From positions 248,001-312,000 of the forward strand of contig NZ_RBAK01000003.1 in assembly GCF_003626595.1 (NCBI RefSeq): a stretch of 64,000 nt of DNA, in the 5' to 3' direction. Source of the stretch: Micromonospora endolithica (lineage in GTDB: Bacteria; Actinomycetota; Actinomycetes; Mycobacteriales; Micromonosporaceae). Within the stretch, counting starts at the first letter, position 1. The number at the start of each line of letters is the position of its first letter. The position numbers and the translations under genes were made by a program. Positions 17,518-25,003 of the stretch are shown piece by piece. Below the pieces are notes generated by a model that saw nothing but the letters and a program-made list of their open reading frames with translations, made no database searches and had not been told where the DNA came from.

Positions 17518-17829
17518 GTGGCATGCCTTCCGACTGTGCTATCGCGTCCACGTCGACGAGGACTAGTCCCCAGGCCGTCACCAGGCCGTCCGAGGCCAAG
17601 CGTGTACGACTAACGACAGCCACTGGCGACGACGCCTGCCCAGGTGGCAGGGCGTGGTCGGTCCCACGACCAGGCCAGCCACCGCCTCCTTACCTGTAGT
17701 TGTTGTACCGATGCTGCTTACTCGGCAGCTTAGTCCTCCGAGTCATCGACGGGCGCGGCCCGCTCCCGAGGGAGCGGGCCGGCAGCAGGTGGGAGGGATA
17801 CCCTAGCTCGGCGAACGAGACCTGTAGGG
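17518..17829. other. Intergenic region with a terminator, no gene seen
   Basis: About 310 bases between two minus-strand transcription units. It contains the hairpin at 17757-17780 and otherwise no open frame with a plausible start. The part nearest the zinc-ribbon gene presumably holds that gene's promoter, but no clear -10/-35 pair was recognised. Confidence 0.5.
17757..17780 (-). terminator. Terminator of the Crp/cyclase-like/membrane-protein unit
   Basis: Perfect inverted repeat: ggcccgctccc (17757-17767) and gggagcgggcc (17770-17780). It lies about 50 bases past the stop of the 63-residue membrane protein gene. It separates that unit from the zinc-ribbon and cyclase genes. Confidence 0.75.
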
Positions 17830-18021
17830 CTACCGCCGCAGCATCTTGTGCAGGGTCCACAAGACGGTGAGGCCGAAGGCAACGGCAGCTGCGGCAACGG
17901 GGTTGACCAGCGCCAGCCATGTTGCACCACCTGCGAGACAGAGTAGGAGTACCAGCCGAACGTCCAATGGCGGCGGCGAGTCGGAGCTAGGATCCTTGTC
18001 CGTAGCAGCTGATTGAGCCAT
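17830..18021 (-). CDS. 63-residue membrane protein, probably two helices
   Basis: The first 20 residues are polar and Ser/Asp/Pro-rich. Two hydrophobic segments follow (LVLLLCLAGGATWLALV and AAAAVAFGLTVLWTLH) and the protein ends with basic LHKMLRR. This is the layout of a small helical-hairpin membrane protein. An AAAGG lies about 10-12 bases before the ATG. It is on the same strand as the cyclase-like gene, about 110 bases downstream, and is followed by a strong terminator, so the two are probably co-transcribed. Small membrane proteins beside nucleotide-signalling genes are often membrane-acting effectors; that role is inference here. Confidence 0.75.
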   Translation of the reverse strand: MAQSAATDKDPSSDSPPPLDVRLVLLLCLAGGATWLALVNPVAAAAVAFGLTVLWTLHKMLRR

Positions 18022-18131
18022 CGAAGTGAGACCTTTCGTGGGAGATCAGTTAGATGCGGTCCGCGTCGTCGCATGACGCGGGCCGCGCATTCTCCAGCTG
18101 AGCTGAGCAGTTCAGTCACATTCAGTGACGC

Positions 18132-18782
18132 TCACACCGGGGTCCCGTGTGGGACACACCGACCCAGGGTCGCGGTCCAAGCCAGTCCTTCAGTCTCCTT
18201 GTTCTTGAATGCCAGGGAGCCAAGCTGCGGGATGCTCGCCTGCTGAGCTGGCGTTGCTGCTTCCACCTCCTGTCGAACCCTGCTCGATACGGCAAGGGCG
18301 ATGGGTTGCGCCGTTGTCGCTAGGCGTCGTCGCATCATCTCTGAGTCCAGCAGGCGAAATGTGTAGGTGAGCTCGTCGCCTATGAACCCACCATCATCGA
18401 AGATCGCCTGTCCCGCGTGGATCACTAGCCGTAACCGCATGACGGATGTTGGCTCGGCCTCGTCGTTATAGCTGTCTAAGCACTCGGCAAGATGCGGGAC
18501 CACCCGGAGGAGGAGATCGATCGGGGTAACGGAGGCCGGCAAGAGCACCATCATCCCGTCACCCCTGTCGAGGATGGTCGCCTGAGAGCGGCTGTGGAGC
18601 GGAACGCCCTTCAGTGACCGCTCGACGATCATCCTCATGGCAGTCCTCAGTCGCTTGCGGACTGCAAGATCCCGGCCCGCCCCATGGAACGCCTCGATGT
18701 CCAGGGCGAGCATCGTGAAATCTGCCGCCTGGTACATCGACTCGACGTCCAGCGTTTGCACTGTGAAGCCAGCTGCCTGCAT
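18132..18782 (-). CDS. Nucleotide cyclase-like protein with altered active site
   Basis: 216 residues. MLALDIEAFHG carries the first metal Asp, ILDRGDGMMVLLP the second, and MRLRLVIHAGQ matches the next strand of the class III cyclase fold. At the transition-state position the usual V-N-x-A-A-R is replaced by L-T-Y-T-F-R (in FIGDELTYTFRLLD): the Asn is lost and the Arg kept. It may be a weak cyclase or a nucleotide-binding scaffold. AGGAGG lies six bases before the ATG. Upstream lies a 37-bp palindrome and, beyond it, the Crp/Fnr gene on the same strand. Downstream is the 63-residue membrane protein gene. I infer one regulated unit. Confidence 0.8.
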   Translation of the reverse strand: MQAAGFTVQTLDVESMYQAADFTMLALDIEAFHGAGRDLAVRKRLRTAMRMIVERSLKGVPLHSRSQATILDRGDGMMVLLPASVTPIDLLLRVVPHLAECLDSYNDEAEPTSVMRLRLVIHAGQAIFDDGGFIGDELTYTFRLLDSEMMRRRLATTAQPIALAVSSRVRQEVEAATPAQQASIPQLGSLAFKNKETEGLAWTATLGRCVPHGTPV

Positions 18783-18823
18783 GAGTCCCTCCTTCCGGAC
18801 ACGACCGGACGTCGAGGAACCAA

Positions 18824-18882
18824 TGGTACTACTTCACAGTCGAAGTGTGAAGTAGTACCAGTCTCATGGGTACTACTTCACA
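18824..18882. promoter_or_regulatory. 37-bp operator palindrome plus a third half-site
   Basis: Perfect inverted repeat: tggtactacttcaca (18824-18838) and tgtgaagtagtacca (18846-18860), with a 7-base spacer. A third copy, ggtactacttcaca, lies at 18869-18882, a direct repeat 44 bases from the first. Its inner part is the last codons of the Crp gene, whose GTG AAG TAG end is built from the motif. The half-site contains TGTGA, the core recognised by Crp-type regulators. There is no T tract, so an operator is more likely than a terminator. The natural reading is control of the downstream cyclase-like gene by the adjacent Crp-like protein. Confidence 0.8.
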
Positions 18883-19574
18883 TGCCCCGTATTATGATCT
18901 TGGGCGAGGGCTGCCAGTGCCTCTCGGTTGATGACCCGAATTTGGCGGTAGCCAGTCTTGATCAAGCCGTCCCTCCGCAGGCTGCCCATGGCCTTGGCGA
19001 CAGCCTCACGGGTGGCACCCACGTACGCGGATATGTCGTTCTGGGAGACTCGCACCACGACGGGGGCTGACTCCTCGGTTGCGTCCTGGCCGGCTTCGAC
19101 CTCACCGAGCTCCAAGAGGCACGCAGCCACTCTTGCAGTCACTGAAAGGGTGGCAAGATCCACGCGGCCATGATCGGCCTCTCGCAACCTCTGCATAATC
19201 TGGGTCAGCAAGAAGCGAAGCACCCTGGGGTGCGCATCCAAGAAAGTGTTGAAGTCTTCAGCACTGACGATCGCGGCTTCCACGGGTGTCGCAGCCACCA
19301 CCGTTGCCGAGCGCGGTCTCCCATCAAGAGGGGCCATCTCCCCAACGACCTCGTTCGGGCCTCTCATCGCGAGGACCAGCTCTTGATCTGCGTGTGTCGC
19401 GGATACCACCTTCACATGTCCGCGTTTGATCAACACCGCGTGGTTGGAGCGCTCGCCTTCCTTGAAGATCACCGCGCCGGGCTGGAAGGTAACCGGGATG
19501 CCAAGCTCGTTCAGCTCAGCGATCTCTTCCGCGCTCAGGGCGGCGCGCAGTTGATCACCTGCTGGAGCGTTCAC
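18873..19574 (-). CDS. Crp/Fnr-family transcription regulator
   Basis: 233 residues. The N-terminal cyclic-nucleotide-binding barrel (about 25-140) keeps the phosphate-binding cassette GEMAPLDGRPRSAT, with the Glu and Arg that contact cyclic nucleotides in true Crp proteins. A dimer helix and a winged helix-turn-helix follow (SQNDISAYVGATREAVAKAMGSLRRDGLI). Cysteine residues like those of Fnr iron-sulfur clusters are absent, so nucleotide sensing is more likely than redox sensing. Start GTG at 19574 has a weak ribosome binding site. The gene ends inside a copy of the TGTGAAGTAGTACC half-site and lies upstream of the cyclase-like gene, which it probably regulates. Confidence 0.92.
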   Translation of the reverse strand: MNAPAGDQLRAALSAEEIAELNELGIPVTFQPGAVIFKEGERSNHAVLIKRGHVKVVSATHADQELVLAMRGPNEVVGEMAPLDGRPRSATVVAATPVEAAIVSAEDFNTFLDAHPRVLRFLLTQIMQRLREADHGRVDLATLSVTARVAACLLELGEVEAGQDATEESAPVVVRVSQNDISAYVGATREAVAKAMGSLRRDGLIKTGYRQIRVINREALAALAQDHNTGHVK

Positions 19575-19832
19575 GTCGGGAAGTGTACGTGGTCTAAGTG
19601 GTAAGAACTAGACACATCCCTGCTGCGCGAGTGTTGGCCGGGGGGAGGCGGCCCTTGCCTGCAGTCGCCCGATATTGGGAGCCGTTGCCCGAGACGTCGA
19701 TCCGACGAGGCAGCAAGAAGGCAGCGCGCGCGTTGATGCGAGTCGGTGTCATACGTCAACCGACCACGCGCTGGGCTTGCTTGTAGGCGCGGGCCGCGAC
19801 TGATTGGTAACGGCCAACAACACGAGACCGCA
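19575..19832. other. Right end of the element, no gene seen
   Basis: About 260 bases between the Crp-like gene and the right attachment repeat. It should contain the Crp gene promoter. Short open frames lack ribosome binding sites and motifs. No excisionase or second recombinase gene was seen. Confidence 0.5.
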
Positions 19833-19861
19833 TCCCCCCGACGGGGGTCGTCCCTTTCCGG
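19833..19861. repeat. attR: Right 29-bp attachment repeat
   Basis: 29 bases identical to the left copy at 13224-13252. It holds the C-loop and 3' arm of the 6C terminator but lacks the complementary 5' arm, so no hairpin forms here. It marks the right boundary of the integrated element. Confidence 0.85.
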
Positions 19862-19946
19862 CCTCTGGTGGGCGTCTCCCGGGTACACCCCCTCGGCGGC
19901 GAGGAGGTGCTGAACATCGGAGTGCGGGTTCGGACGGAACGCCTGA

Positions 19947-20261
19947 CTACCTCACGTCCGTGGACCCGTCACGTGGCCGGTACCGGACCTGGCCGATCGT
20001 CAGGAACGTGATCGCCAGCGCCGTCAGCGTCAACATCGTCGCCGGGCCGAACGTGCCGATGAGACGGCCGAGATAAGCCACGGAGAGCAACAGAAAGAAA
20101 AGCCCACCACACAGGAAGTACATCCCCGCGTCGACCGGCCCCAGCCACCTCCTCCGGGTGAAGGGCGACATGCGGCGGGTCAGCAGTAGCCGAACACCAT
20201 GGCCGGTCAGCACCAGGCCGACGATGCCGAACATCACCTGGAACACGTCTAGGAGGTCCAC
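19947..20261 (-). CDS. Small membrane protein with three helices
   Basis: 104 residues with three hydrophobic segments (MFGIVGLVLTGHGVRLLL, AGMYFLCGGLFFLLLSVAYL and ATMLTLTALAITFLTIG) separated by short basic loops. No motif of a known transporter or enzyme. Start GTG at 20261. It lies just outside the right attachment repeat, so it belongs to the chromosome and not the element. Function unknown. Confidence 0.7.
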   Translation of the reverse strand: MDLLDVFQVMFGIVGLVLTGHGVRLLLTRRMSPFTRRRWLGPVDAGMYFLCGGLFFLLLSVAYLGRLIGTFGPATMLTLTALAITFLTIGQVRYRPRDGSTDVR

Positions 20262-20319
20262 AAGGTGCCCCTACCCGGGGGATTTCATCGGCAATCCGGG
20301 GGTGGCGGGCGCGCCCCTC

Positions 20320-21608
20320 TCAGGCGCCGAGTGCGGCCAGCAGTTCCGGCCAGCTCTCCGCGCGGGCCCTCGCGTCCGCCTCCCGGGTGCCGCCGCGGTC
20401 GAACACCTCGCCGGTGCGCGGATGGAGGTACGCGCCGGTGGCCGGGGTGAGGTAGGGCGGTGCGCCGACGCCGTGGCCGGCCCCGTCGTACAGGCGAATC
20501 TCCGCTCCGATCCGCTGCCACAGCGTGAGTGCCGCGTCGGCCGACGGCCAGAGGCGATCGTCGGTGCCCGCGATGGCCAGCACGGGATCCTCGATGCTCG
20601 CGAGCGGGATCACCGTCTGGGCGCTCCCGCCGTGGGTCCATGCGTCGCCCCCACCGGGGAAGCCCGGGTTCACCCGGCTCGCCGGGTCGTAGACGATGGT
20701 GCCGCCGATCAGGTCGGGATGCAGCGCCGCGACCAGCAGCGCGGCCTCCGAGCCCCGCGAGTATCCGACGACCCGGACCGGTGGTGGCAGCAGCCGGGCG
20801 GCGGTGGCGAAGTATTCGATCGGGATGTCGTGGAGCGTGGGTGGCAGGCCCGGCAGCCCGAAGTAGCCGACGGCCAGCGCGGTGAACCCGCGGGACGCCA
20901 GCAGGGCCGCCTGGAACCGGGTACTCACGCCCCCTTCCGAGCCGCCGACCAGCAGTACCCCGCCCCGACTCTCGCCACCTGGTCGGTACATCTCGCCGAC
21001 CACGCCTCGCGATCGAGCCGCAGGGTGGCGACGCTGACGCCGGGGACCAGCCAGGTCCGGCGGATCTGGGCTCCGGCCGGCCCGCTCCTGGCCGGCACGG
21101 CGTCGAGCCGTACGACGAAATCCCTGCTGGCCGTGGGATCGGGCGGGACGAAGCCGGTCGACGCCGAGCCGGACTCCGGTTCCATCGACCAGAACAGCCC
21201 CATCGCGTCCATTCCGCGGTAGGACCCGTCCACCGGCGTGTCGGCACCGAGGTCCACGGTGCCGCCACCGTCCGCGGCGAAGGACGCGGTCGAGCGCCAG
21301 GTCACCCCGGCGCGGTCCACCGCTTCGGCCCTGACCACCACCCGCTCGCCGGGTTCCGCACCGGTGACCCGGATCCGTACCGGCGTGTCCGCCGTCGCGT
21401 TCGGCCGATCGACCTCGATCCGCGTCGGATGGTCCGGTCTCACACAGGAGGACGTGCCGACGAGCAACAGCAGGATGAGAGTCGCGATCCGACCCGCGGC
21501 GGCTCCGAGGAGGGTCGTCCTCCTCCGGACAGGCGTCACCGCTGGTCGATCGACGGGTCGGTCATCCGCCGATTCTCGCGGCTGCCGGCGCGCCGCGCTG
21601 ACCCGCAC
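20320..21608 (-). pseudogene. BAAT-type acyl-CoA thioester hydrolase lipoprotein, frameshifted
   Basis: Two frames together make one protein of the bile-acid-CoA:amino acid N-acyltransferase / acyl-CoA thioesterase family. Frame one (from 21608, or GTG 21536) gives a hydrophobic leader with lipobox GTSSC and the N-terminal beta domain (RIEVDRPNATADTPVRIRVTG). Frame two, from about 21003, gives the alpha/beta hydrolase domain (VGGSEGGVSTRF, VGYSRGSEAALLVAA, AGTDDRLWPS, AGHGVG). A missing base in the GG run at 21005-21006 (GAG G-C GTG) separates them. The nucleophile position GYSRGS carries Ser. Extracellular lipid-anchored location is unusual for this family. A sequencing error would also explain the break. 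Confidence 0.75.
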
Positions 21609-21626
21609 GGCCCGCCGGGTGACCGG

Positions 21627-22409
21627 CTACCGCACCACCGCCTTGAGTACGGAGGTCGCCGGCTGGAAGCAGACCAGCGCGCGGCCGTCCGCCTCGGTCA
21701 CCACCCACGGATGCCCCACGTAGGTGTGCTGTCGGTACCCCTGTCCGGGTTCCAGTACCGCGTACCGCTGGCGGCGGCCGTCGTAGTTCAGCCAGTGCAC
21801 GTGGACCGGTGCGCGGCGGGCGTTGACGAAGTCCACGAAGGTCTCCGGCCCGCCCCCGCGGGACCGCAGCGTCGGCTCCCGCGACGCCGGCAGGGGAGCC
21901 AGTTCGCCCGGCGGCAGCGGCGGAGACTTCGGCGCCGTGGGCCGGGCGCTCGTCGGGCGTACGGTCGGCTTCGCCTTGCGGGTCGGTGCCGGCGGCGGCT
22001 TCGACGCCCGGGTGGACAGCGACACCGGCGCCGGCGAGAAGGAACGCTCCGGCTCCGGCGTCGGATCGGCCGTGGTCTGCCCGGCGACCGGGGCGACGGG
22101 CTCCGCCGCCGGGGGCGCGGCCACCGGTGGCGACGACCGGACGATCGGGTACGCCAGCACGGCCACGGCGAGCGCGATGACCGCGACGGCGGCGGCTGCC
22201 AGCGCGTACGCGCCTCGGGGTCGCTCAGTCGAAGGAGCCGGCGGGCGCGGCGGTGCGGTCGGGGCGGCGGTGTCGGCGCGGTGCCGGCTCTGCGGCGTCG
22301 CCGGTGTGGCGTGCGGTCCGGTGTCGTCGCGCGGCTGCGGTACCCACCCGCCGACCCGGAGGCCGGGCGTCTCCGCCGGGCGGTCGTCGAAGTCCGGTGC
22401 GTCAGTCAT
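21627..22409 (-). CDS. Membrane-anchored protein with a VHL-like beta domain
   Basis: 260 residues. A Pro/Ala-rich cytoplasmic N-terminus (1-75) leads to one membrane helix (AYALAAAAVAVIALAVAVLAY). A long Pro/Ser/Thr-rich extracellular stalk follows. The C-terminal 70 residues (ETFVDFVNARRAPVHVHWLNYDG, LEPGQGYRQHTYVGHPWVV, ALVCFQP) match the beta domain of the von Hippel-Lindau tumour suppressor. The match covers the WLNYDG, L-PG-G and TY-GH-W signatures in order. In VHL this domain binds hydroxyproline peptides. The ligand here is unknown, and an extracellular location would be unlike VHL. ATG at 22409 follows a GGATCGGGG, a weak ribosome binding site. Confidence 0.82.
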   Translation of the reverse strand: MTDAPDFDDRPAETPGLRVGGWVPQPRDDTGPHATPATPQSRHRADTAAPTAPPRPPAPSTERPRGAYALAAAAVAVIALAVAVLAYPIVRSSPPVAAPPAAEPVAPVAGQTTADPTPEPERSFSPAPVSLSTRASKPPPAPTRKAKPTVRPTSARPTAPKSPPLPPGELAPLPASREPTLRSRGGGPETFVDFVNARRAPVHVHWLNYDGRRQRYAVLEPGQGYRQHTYVGHPWVVTEADGRALVCFQPATSVLKAVVR

Positions 22410-22591
22410 GGCCCCGATCCGGCACGGGCGGTGCCGTTCGTACGACGGCACGGGGCGTTGATTATCGACCCGGGACCGTGCCGTCAGTCAATGCCCGCCG
22501 GCCACCGAACCACCGGCTGGTCGTCCTGATCAGACCGTCGGTCCGGCCGGTCGAGGACCCCACGGCATAGCAGATCATCAGCCTTTTTGGT

Positions 22592-22626
22592 GGTTGTCCA
22601 CAGGCGGCTCGGTTGTCCACAGGCGG
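22592..22626. promoter_or_regulatory. Two tandem DnaA boxes upstream of ssd
   Basis: The 16-mer ggttgtccacaggcgg occurs at 22592-22607 and 22611-22626 in the same orientation. Each contains TTGTCCACA (22594-22602 and 22613-22621), the preferred actinobacterial DnaA box. The sites lie 80-110 bases before the ssd start codon, in the 290-base gap between divergent genes. They could link septum and pilus gene expression to the replication initiator. Confidence 0.7.
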
Positions 22627-22703
22627 GCCCGACGGGGCGTCGGGCGGCGCGGTCGGCGAGCAGGGTTGCGGCTCAGCAACCGAGTCGACCGCTGGAGGCC
22701 GCG

Positions 22704-23804
22704 ATGCCGCCCCGTACCTCCGTTCCGCCGCCCCGGCGCCTGCCGCTGATCGTCACCTCCGACGAAGAACTGCTCGACGACCTGCTGCGGCTCGCCGCGG
22801 CCAGCGGCGTCGAGGCCGAGGTCGCCGCCGACCCGGCGGGCGCCCGCTCCCGCTGGCCCGCGGCCCCGCTGGTCCTCCTGGGCAGTGACCAGGCGCATCC
22901 CTGTCTGTGTGCGCGGCTGCCGCACCGGCCGCGGCTCGTGCTGGTCGGCCGCTCCGGGGAGTTCGACCCGGGCTGGGAGGTCGCCGACCTGGTCGGTGCC
23001 GAGCACGTGGCCGTGCTGCCGGCCGCCGAACCGTGGCTCGTCGACCGGCTCGCCGAGTGCGGCGCGGACGACTCGGCCGGCGAAGCCCGGCTGGTGGCGG
23101 TCCTCGGCGGACGCGGTGGCGCCGGCGCGAGCGTCCTCGCCGGAGGTCTCGCCGTCACCGCGGCCCGGTCCCGGCTGCGGACGCTCCTGGTCGACGCCGA
23201 CCCGCTCGGCGGTGGCCTGGATCTGGTGCTCGGCTGGGAACAGCTGGACGGGCTGCGCTGGCCGGCGCTGACCGACGCCGAGGGGCGGGTCGACGCGCCG
23301 GCCCTGGTCCGCGCGCTGCCCCGGCGCGGTGACCTGGTGATGCTCTCCTGGGACCGGGGAGACCCGCTGCCGCTGCCGGCCGAGGCGATGGCGGCCACCC
23401 TGGCCGCCGCCCGGCGGGGGCGCGACTTCGTGGTTGTCGACCTGCCCCGCCGGCTGGACGACGCGGCGGTCACCGCGCTGCAGAGCGTGGACCGGGCGTT
23501 CGTGGTGGTGCCCGCCGAACTGCGGGCGACCGCCGCCGCGGCCCGCGTGGTGGCGGCCGCCGCACCGCACTGCGCCGACCTGGCGGTGATCGTCCGTGGA
23601 CCGGCGCCGGGCCGGCTGAAGGCCGCCGAGGTCGCCCGCGCACTCGGGCTCCCGCTCGCCGGGACGCTGCGCCCCGAACCCGCGCTGTGCCGGGAGCTGG
23701 AACGCGGTGCGGCGCCGACCGCCGACGGACGGGGGCCACTGGCCGCACTGTGCCGGCGCATCCTCGCCGACCTGGGCGCGACCACCGCGGCGGGTGCGGC
23801 GTGA
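22704..23804 (+). CDS. ssd: Septum-site-determining protein Ssd (CpaE/MinD-like)
   Basis: 366 residues. An N-terminal receiver-like domain (about 10-115, starting PLIVTSDEELLDDLLRLAAA) is followed by a MinD/ParA-type ATPase domain. The deviant Walker A is LGGRGGAGAS (134-143), so the signature Lys of MinD is absent; this is also seen in family members from other actinobacteria. FVVVDLPRRLDD is the switch II strand. Ssd (Rv3660c) is a septum regulator encoded at the head of the tad locus. ATG at 22704 has GGAGG five bases upstream. Its stop overlaps the tadA start. Confidence 0.88.
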   Translation: MPPRTSVPPPRRLPLIVTSDEELLDDLLRLAAASGVEAEVAADPAGARSRWPAAPLVLLGSDQAHPCLCARLPHRPRLVLVGRSGEFDPGWEVADLVGAEHVAVLPAAEPWLVDRLAECGADDSAGEARLVAVLGGRGGAGASVLAGGLAVTAARSRLRTLLVDADPLGGGLDLVLGWEQLDGLRWPALTDAEGRVDAPALVRALPRRGDLVMLSWDRGDPLPLPAEAMAATLAAARRGRDFVVVDLPRRLDDAAVTALQSVDRAFVVVPAELRATAAAARVVAAAAPHCADLAVIVRGPAPGRLKAAEVARALGLPLAGTLRPEPALCRELERGAAPTADGRGPLAALCRRILADLGATTAAGAA

Positions 23805-25003
23805 CCGGCGGCGAGTCGCTGGCCGCCCGGGTACGCCAGCGGATGGCCGCCGCCCCCGGGCCGGTGACGCCGGCCGCGATCGTCTCCGCCGTACGCGCCG
23901 AGCCGACCGCCGCCGTCCTCGGCGACACCACCGTCCTGCGGATGGCCGGAGAGGTACACGACGAACTCGTCGGCGCCGGACCGCTCGCGCCGCTGCTGGC
24001 CGACCCGGAGGTGACCGACGTACTGGTCAACGGAACCCGGGTCTGGGTCGACCGGGGGCAGGGCCTGCACCAGGTCGCGGTGCCGGTCGGCACCACCGAC
24101 GACGTACGCCGGCTCGCGCAGCGCCTGGCGGCAGCCGCCGGCCGACGGTTGGACGACGGGTCGCCGTACGCCGACGCCCGGCTCGCCGACGGCACCCGGC
24201 TGCACGCCGTGCTGCCCCCGGTGGCCACCGGCGGCCCGTACCTGTCCCTGCGGACGTTCCGGCAGCGGCCGTACACCCTCGACGAACTGGTGGGACGGGG
24301 CACGGTGCCCCGCCCGGTGGCGCCGGTGCTCGACGCGGTGGTCGCGGCCCGGCTCGCGTACCTGGTGGTGGGTGGCACCGGTTCGGGAAAGACCACACTG
24401 CTCAACACGTTGCTCGGGCTGGTGCCGGCGACGGAACGGATCGTGCTGGTCGAGGACGCCGCCGAGCTGCAACCGCAGCACCCACACGTGGTGGGGCTCC
24501 AGGCCCGTACCGCCAACGTGGAGGGTTCCGGCGCGGTGGGGCTCACCGACCTGGTGCGGCAGGCGCTGCGGATGCGGCCCGACCGGTTGGTGGTCGGGGA
24601 GTGCCGGGGCGCGGAGGTGGTCGACCTTCTCGCCGCCCTGAACACCGGCCACGACGGCGGTGCCGGGACGCTGCACGCGAATGCGCCCTCGGACGTACCG
24701 GCCCGGCTGGAGGCACTCGGACTGCTCGGCGGGCTGCCCCGCGCGGCCCTGCATGCCCAGGTCGCCGCCGCGCTCCAGGTGGTGCTTCAGGTCCGCCGCT
24801 CGCCGGGGGGAAGGGTCCTGGAGTCGGTCTGCCTGCTCCTGCCCGAGGGGACGGACCGGCTGGTCACCGCCGTCCCCGCCTGGGTACGCGGCAGGGGCCT
24901 CGGCCTCGCCGCCCGCGCACTCGGAGCGCTGCTGCGGGAACGGGAGGTTCCCGTGCCGCCGATCCTGTGCACGCCGTGGCCCGGATCGGCAGGTCCCGAG
25001 TGA
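23801..25003 (+). CDS. tadA: TadA/CpaF-type secretion ATPase
   Basis: 400 residues. A hexameric ATPase that powers assembly of Tad/Flp pili at the cytoplasmic face of the membrane. Walker A is GGTGSGKTT (191-199), the Asp box is IVLVEDAAELQ, the Walker B region is RMRPDRLVVGECRG, and the His box is GHDGGAGTLHA. Length and motif order are those of actinobacterial TadA. GTG at 23801 overlaps the ssd stop (GTGA), indicating translational coupling; the tadB start overlaps its own stop. Confidence 0.95.
   Translation: MTGGESLAARVRQRMAAAPGPVTPAAIVSAVRAEPTAAVLGDTTVLRMAGEVHDELVGAGPLAPLLADPEVTDVLVNGTRVWVDRGQGLHQVAVPVGTTDDVRRLAQRLAAAAGRRLDDGSPYADARLADGTRLHAVLPPVATGGPYLSLRTFRQRPYTLDELVGRGTVPRPVAPVLDAVVAARLAYLVVGGTGSGKTTLLNTLLGLVPATERIVLVEDAAELQPQHPHVVGLQARTANVEGSGAVGLTDLVRQALRMRPDRLVVGECRGAEVVDLLAALNTGHDGGAGTLHANAPSDVPARLEALGLLGGLPRAALHAQVAAALQVVLQVRRSPGGRVLESVCLLLPEGTDRLVTAVPAWVRGRGLGLAARALGALLREREVPVPPILCTPWPGSAGPE

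Larger units (their letters stand above)
13224..19861. mobile_element. Integrated element inserted in the 3' end of the 6C RNA gene
   Basis: A perfect 29-bp direct repeat (13224-13252 and 19833-19861, beginning tccccccgacgggggtcg) flanks 6.6 kb. The left copy forms the loop and 3' arm of the 6C terminator hairpin; the right copy has no 5' arm. A tyrosine recombinase remnant lies directly inside the left end, as is usual for site-specific integrated elements. The interior is lower in GC in parts (around 15.8-17.5 kb) and carries accessory genes. The integrase has lost its N-terminus and no excisionase or replication gene is visible. The element is therefore probably no longer mobile by itself. 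Confidence 0.85.

Noticed and set aside
18824..18860. Intrinsic terminator for the Crp-like gene
   Set aside because: The hairpin has no T tract, a TGTGA core and an additional half-site, so an operator is more likely. Partial termination cannot be excluded.
20925..21008. Separate small gene formed by the end of the first BAAT frame
   Set aside because: The family always has the N-terminal and hydrolase domains in one chain, and a single-base change restores it.
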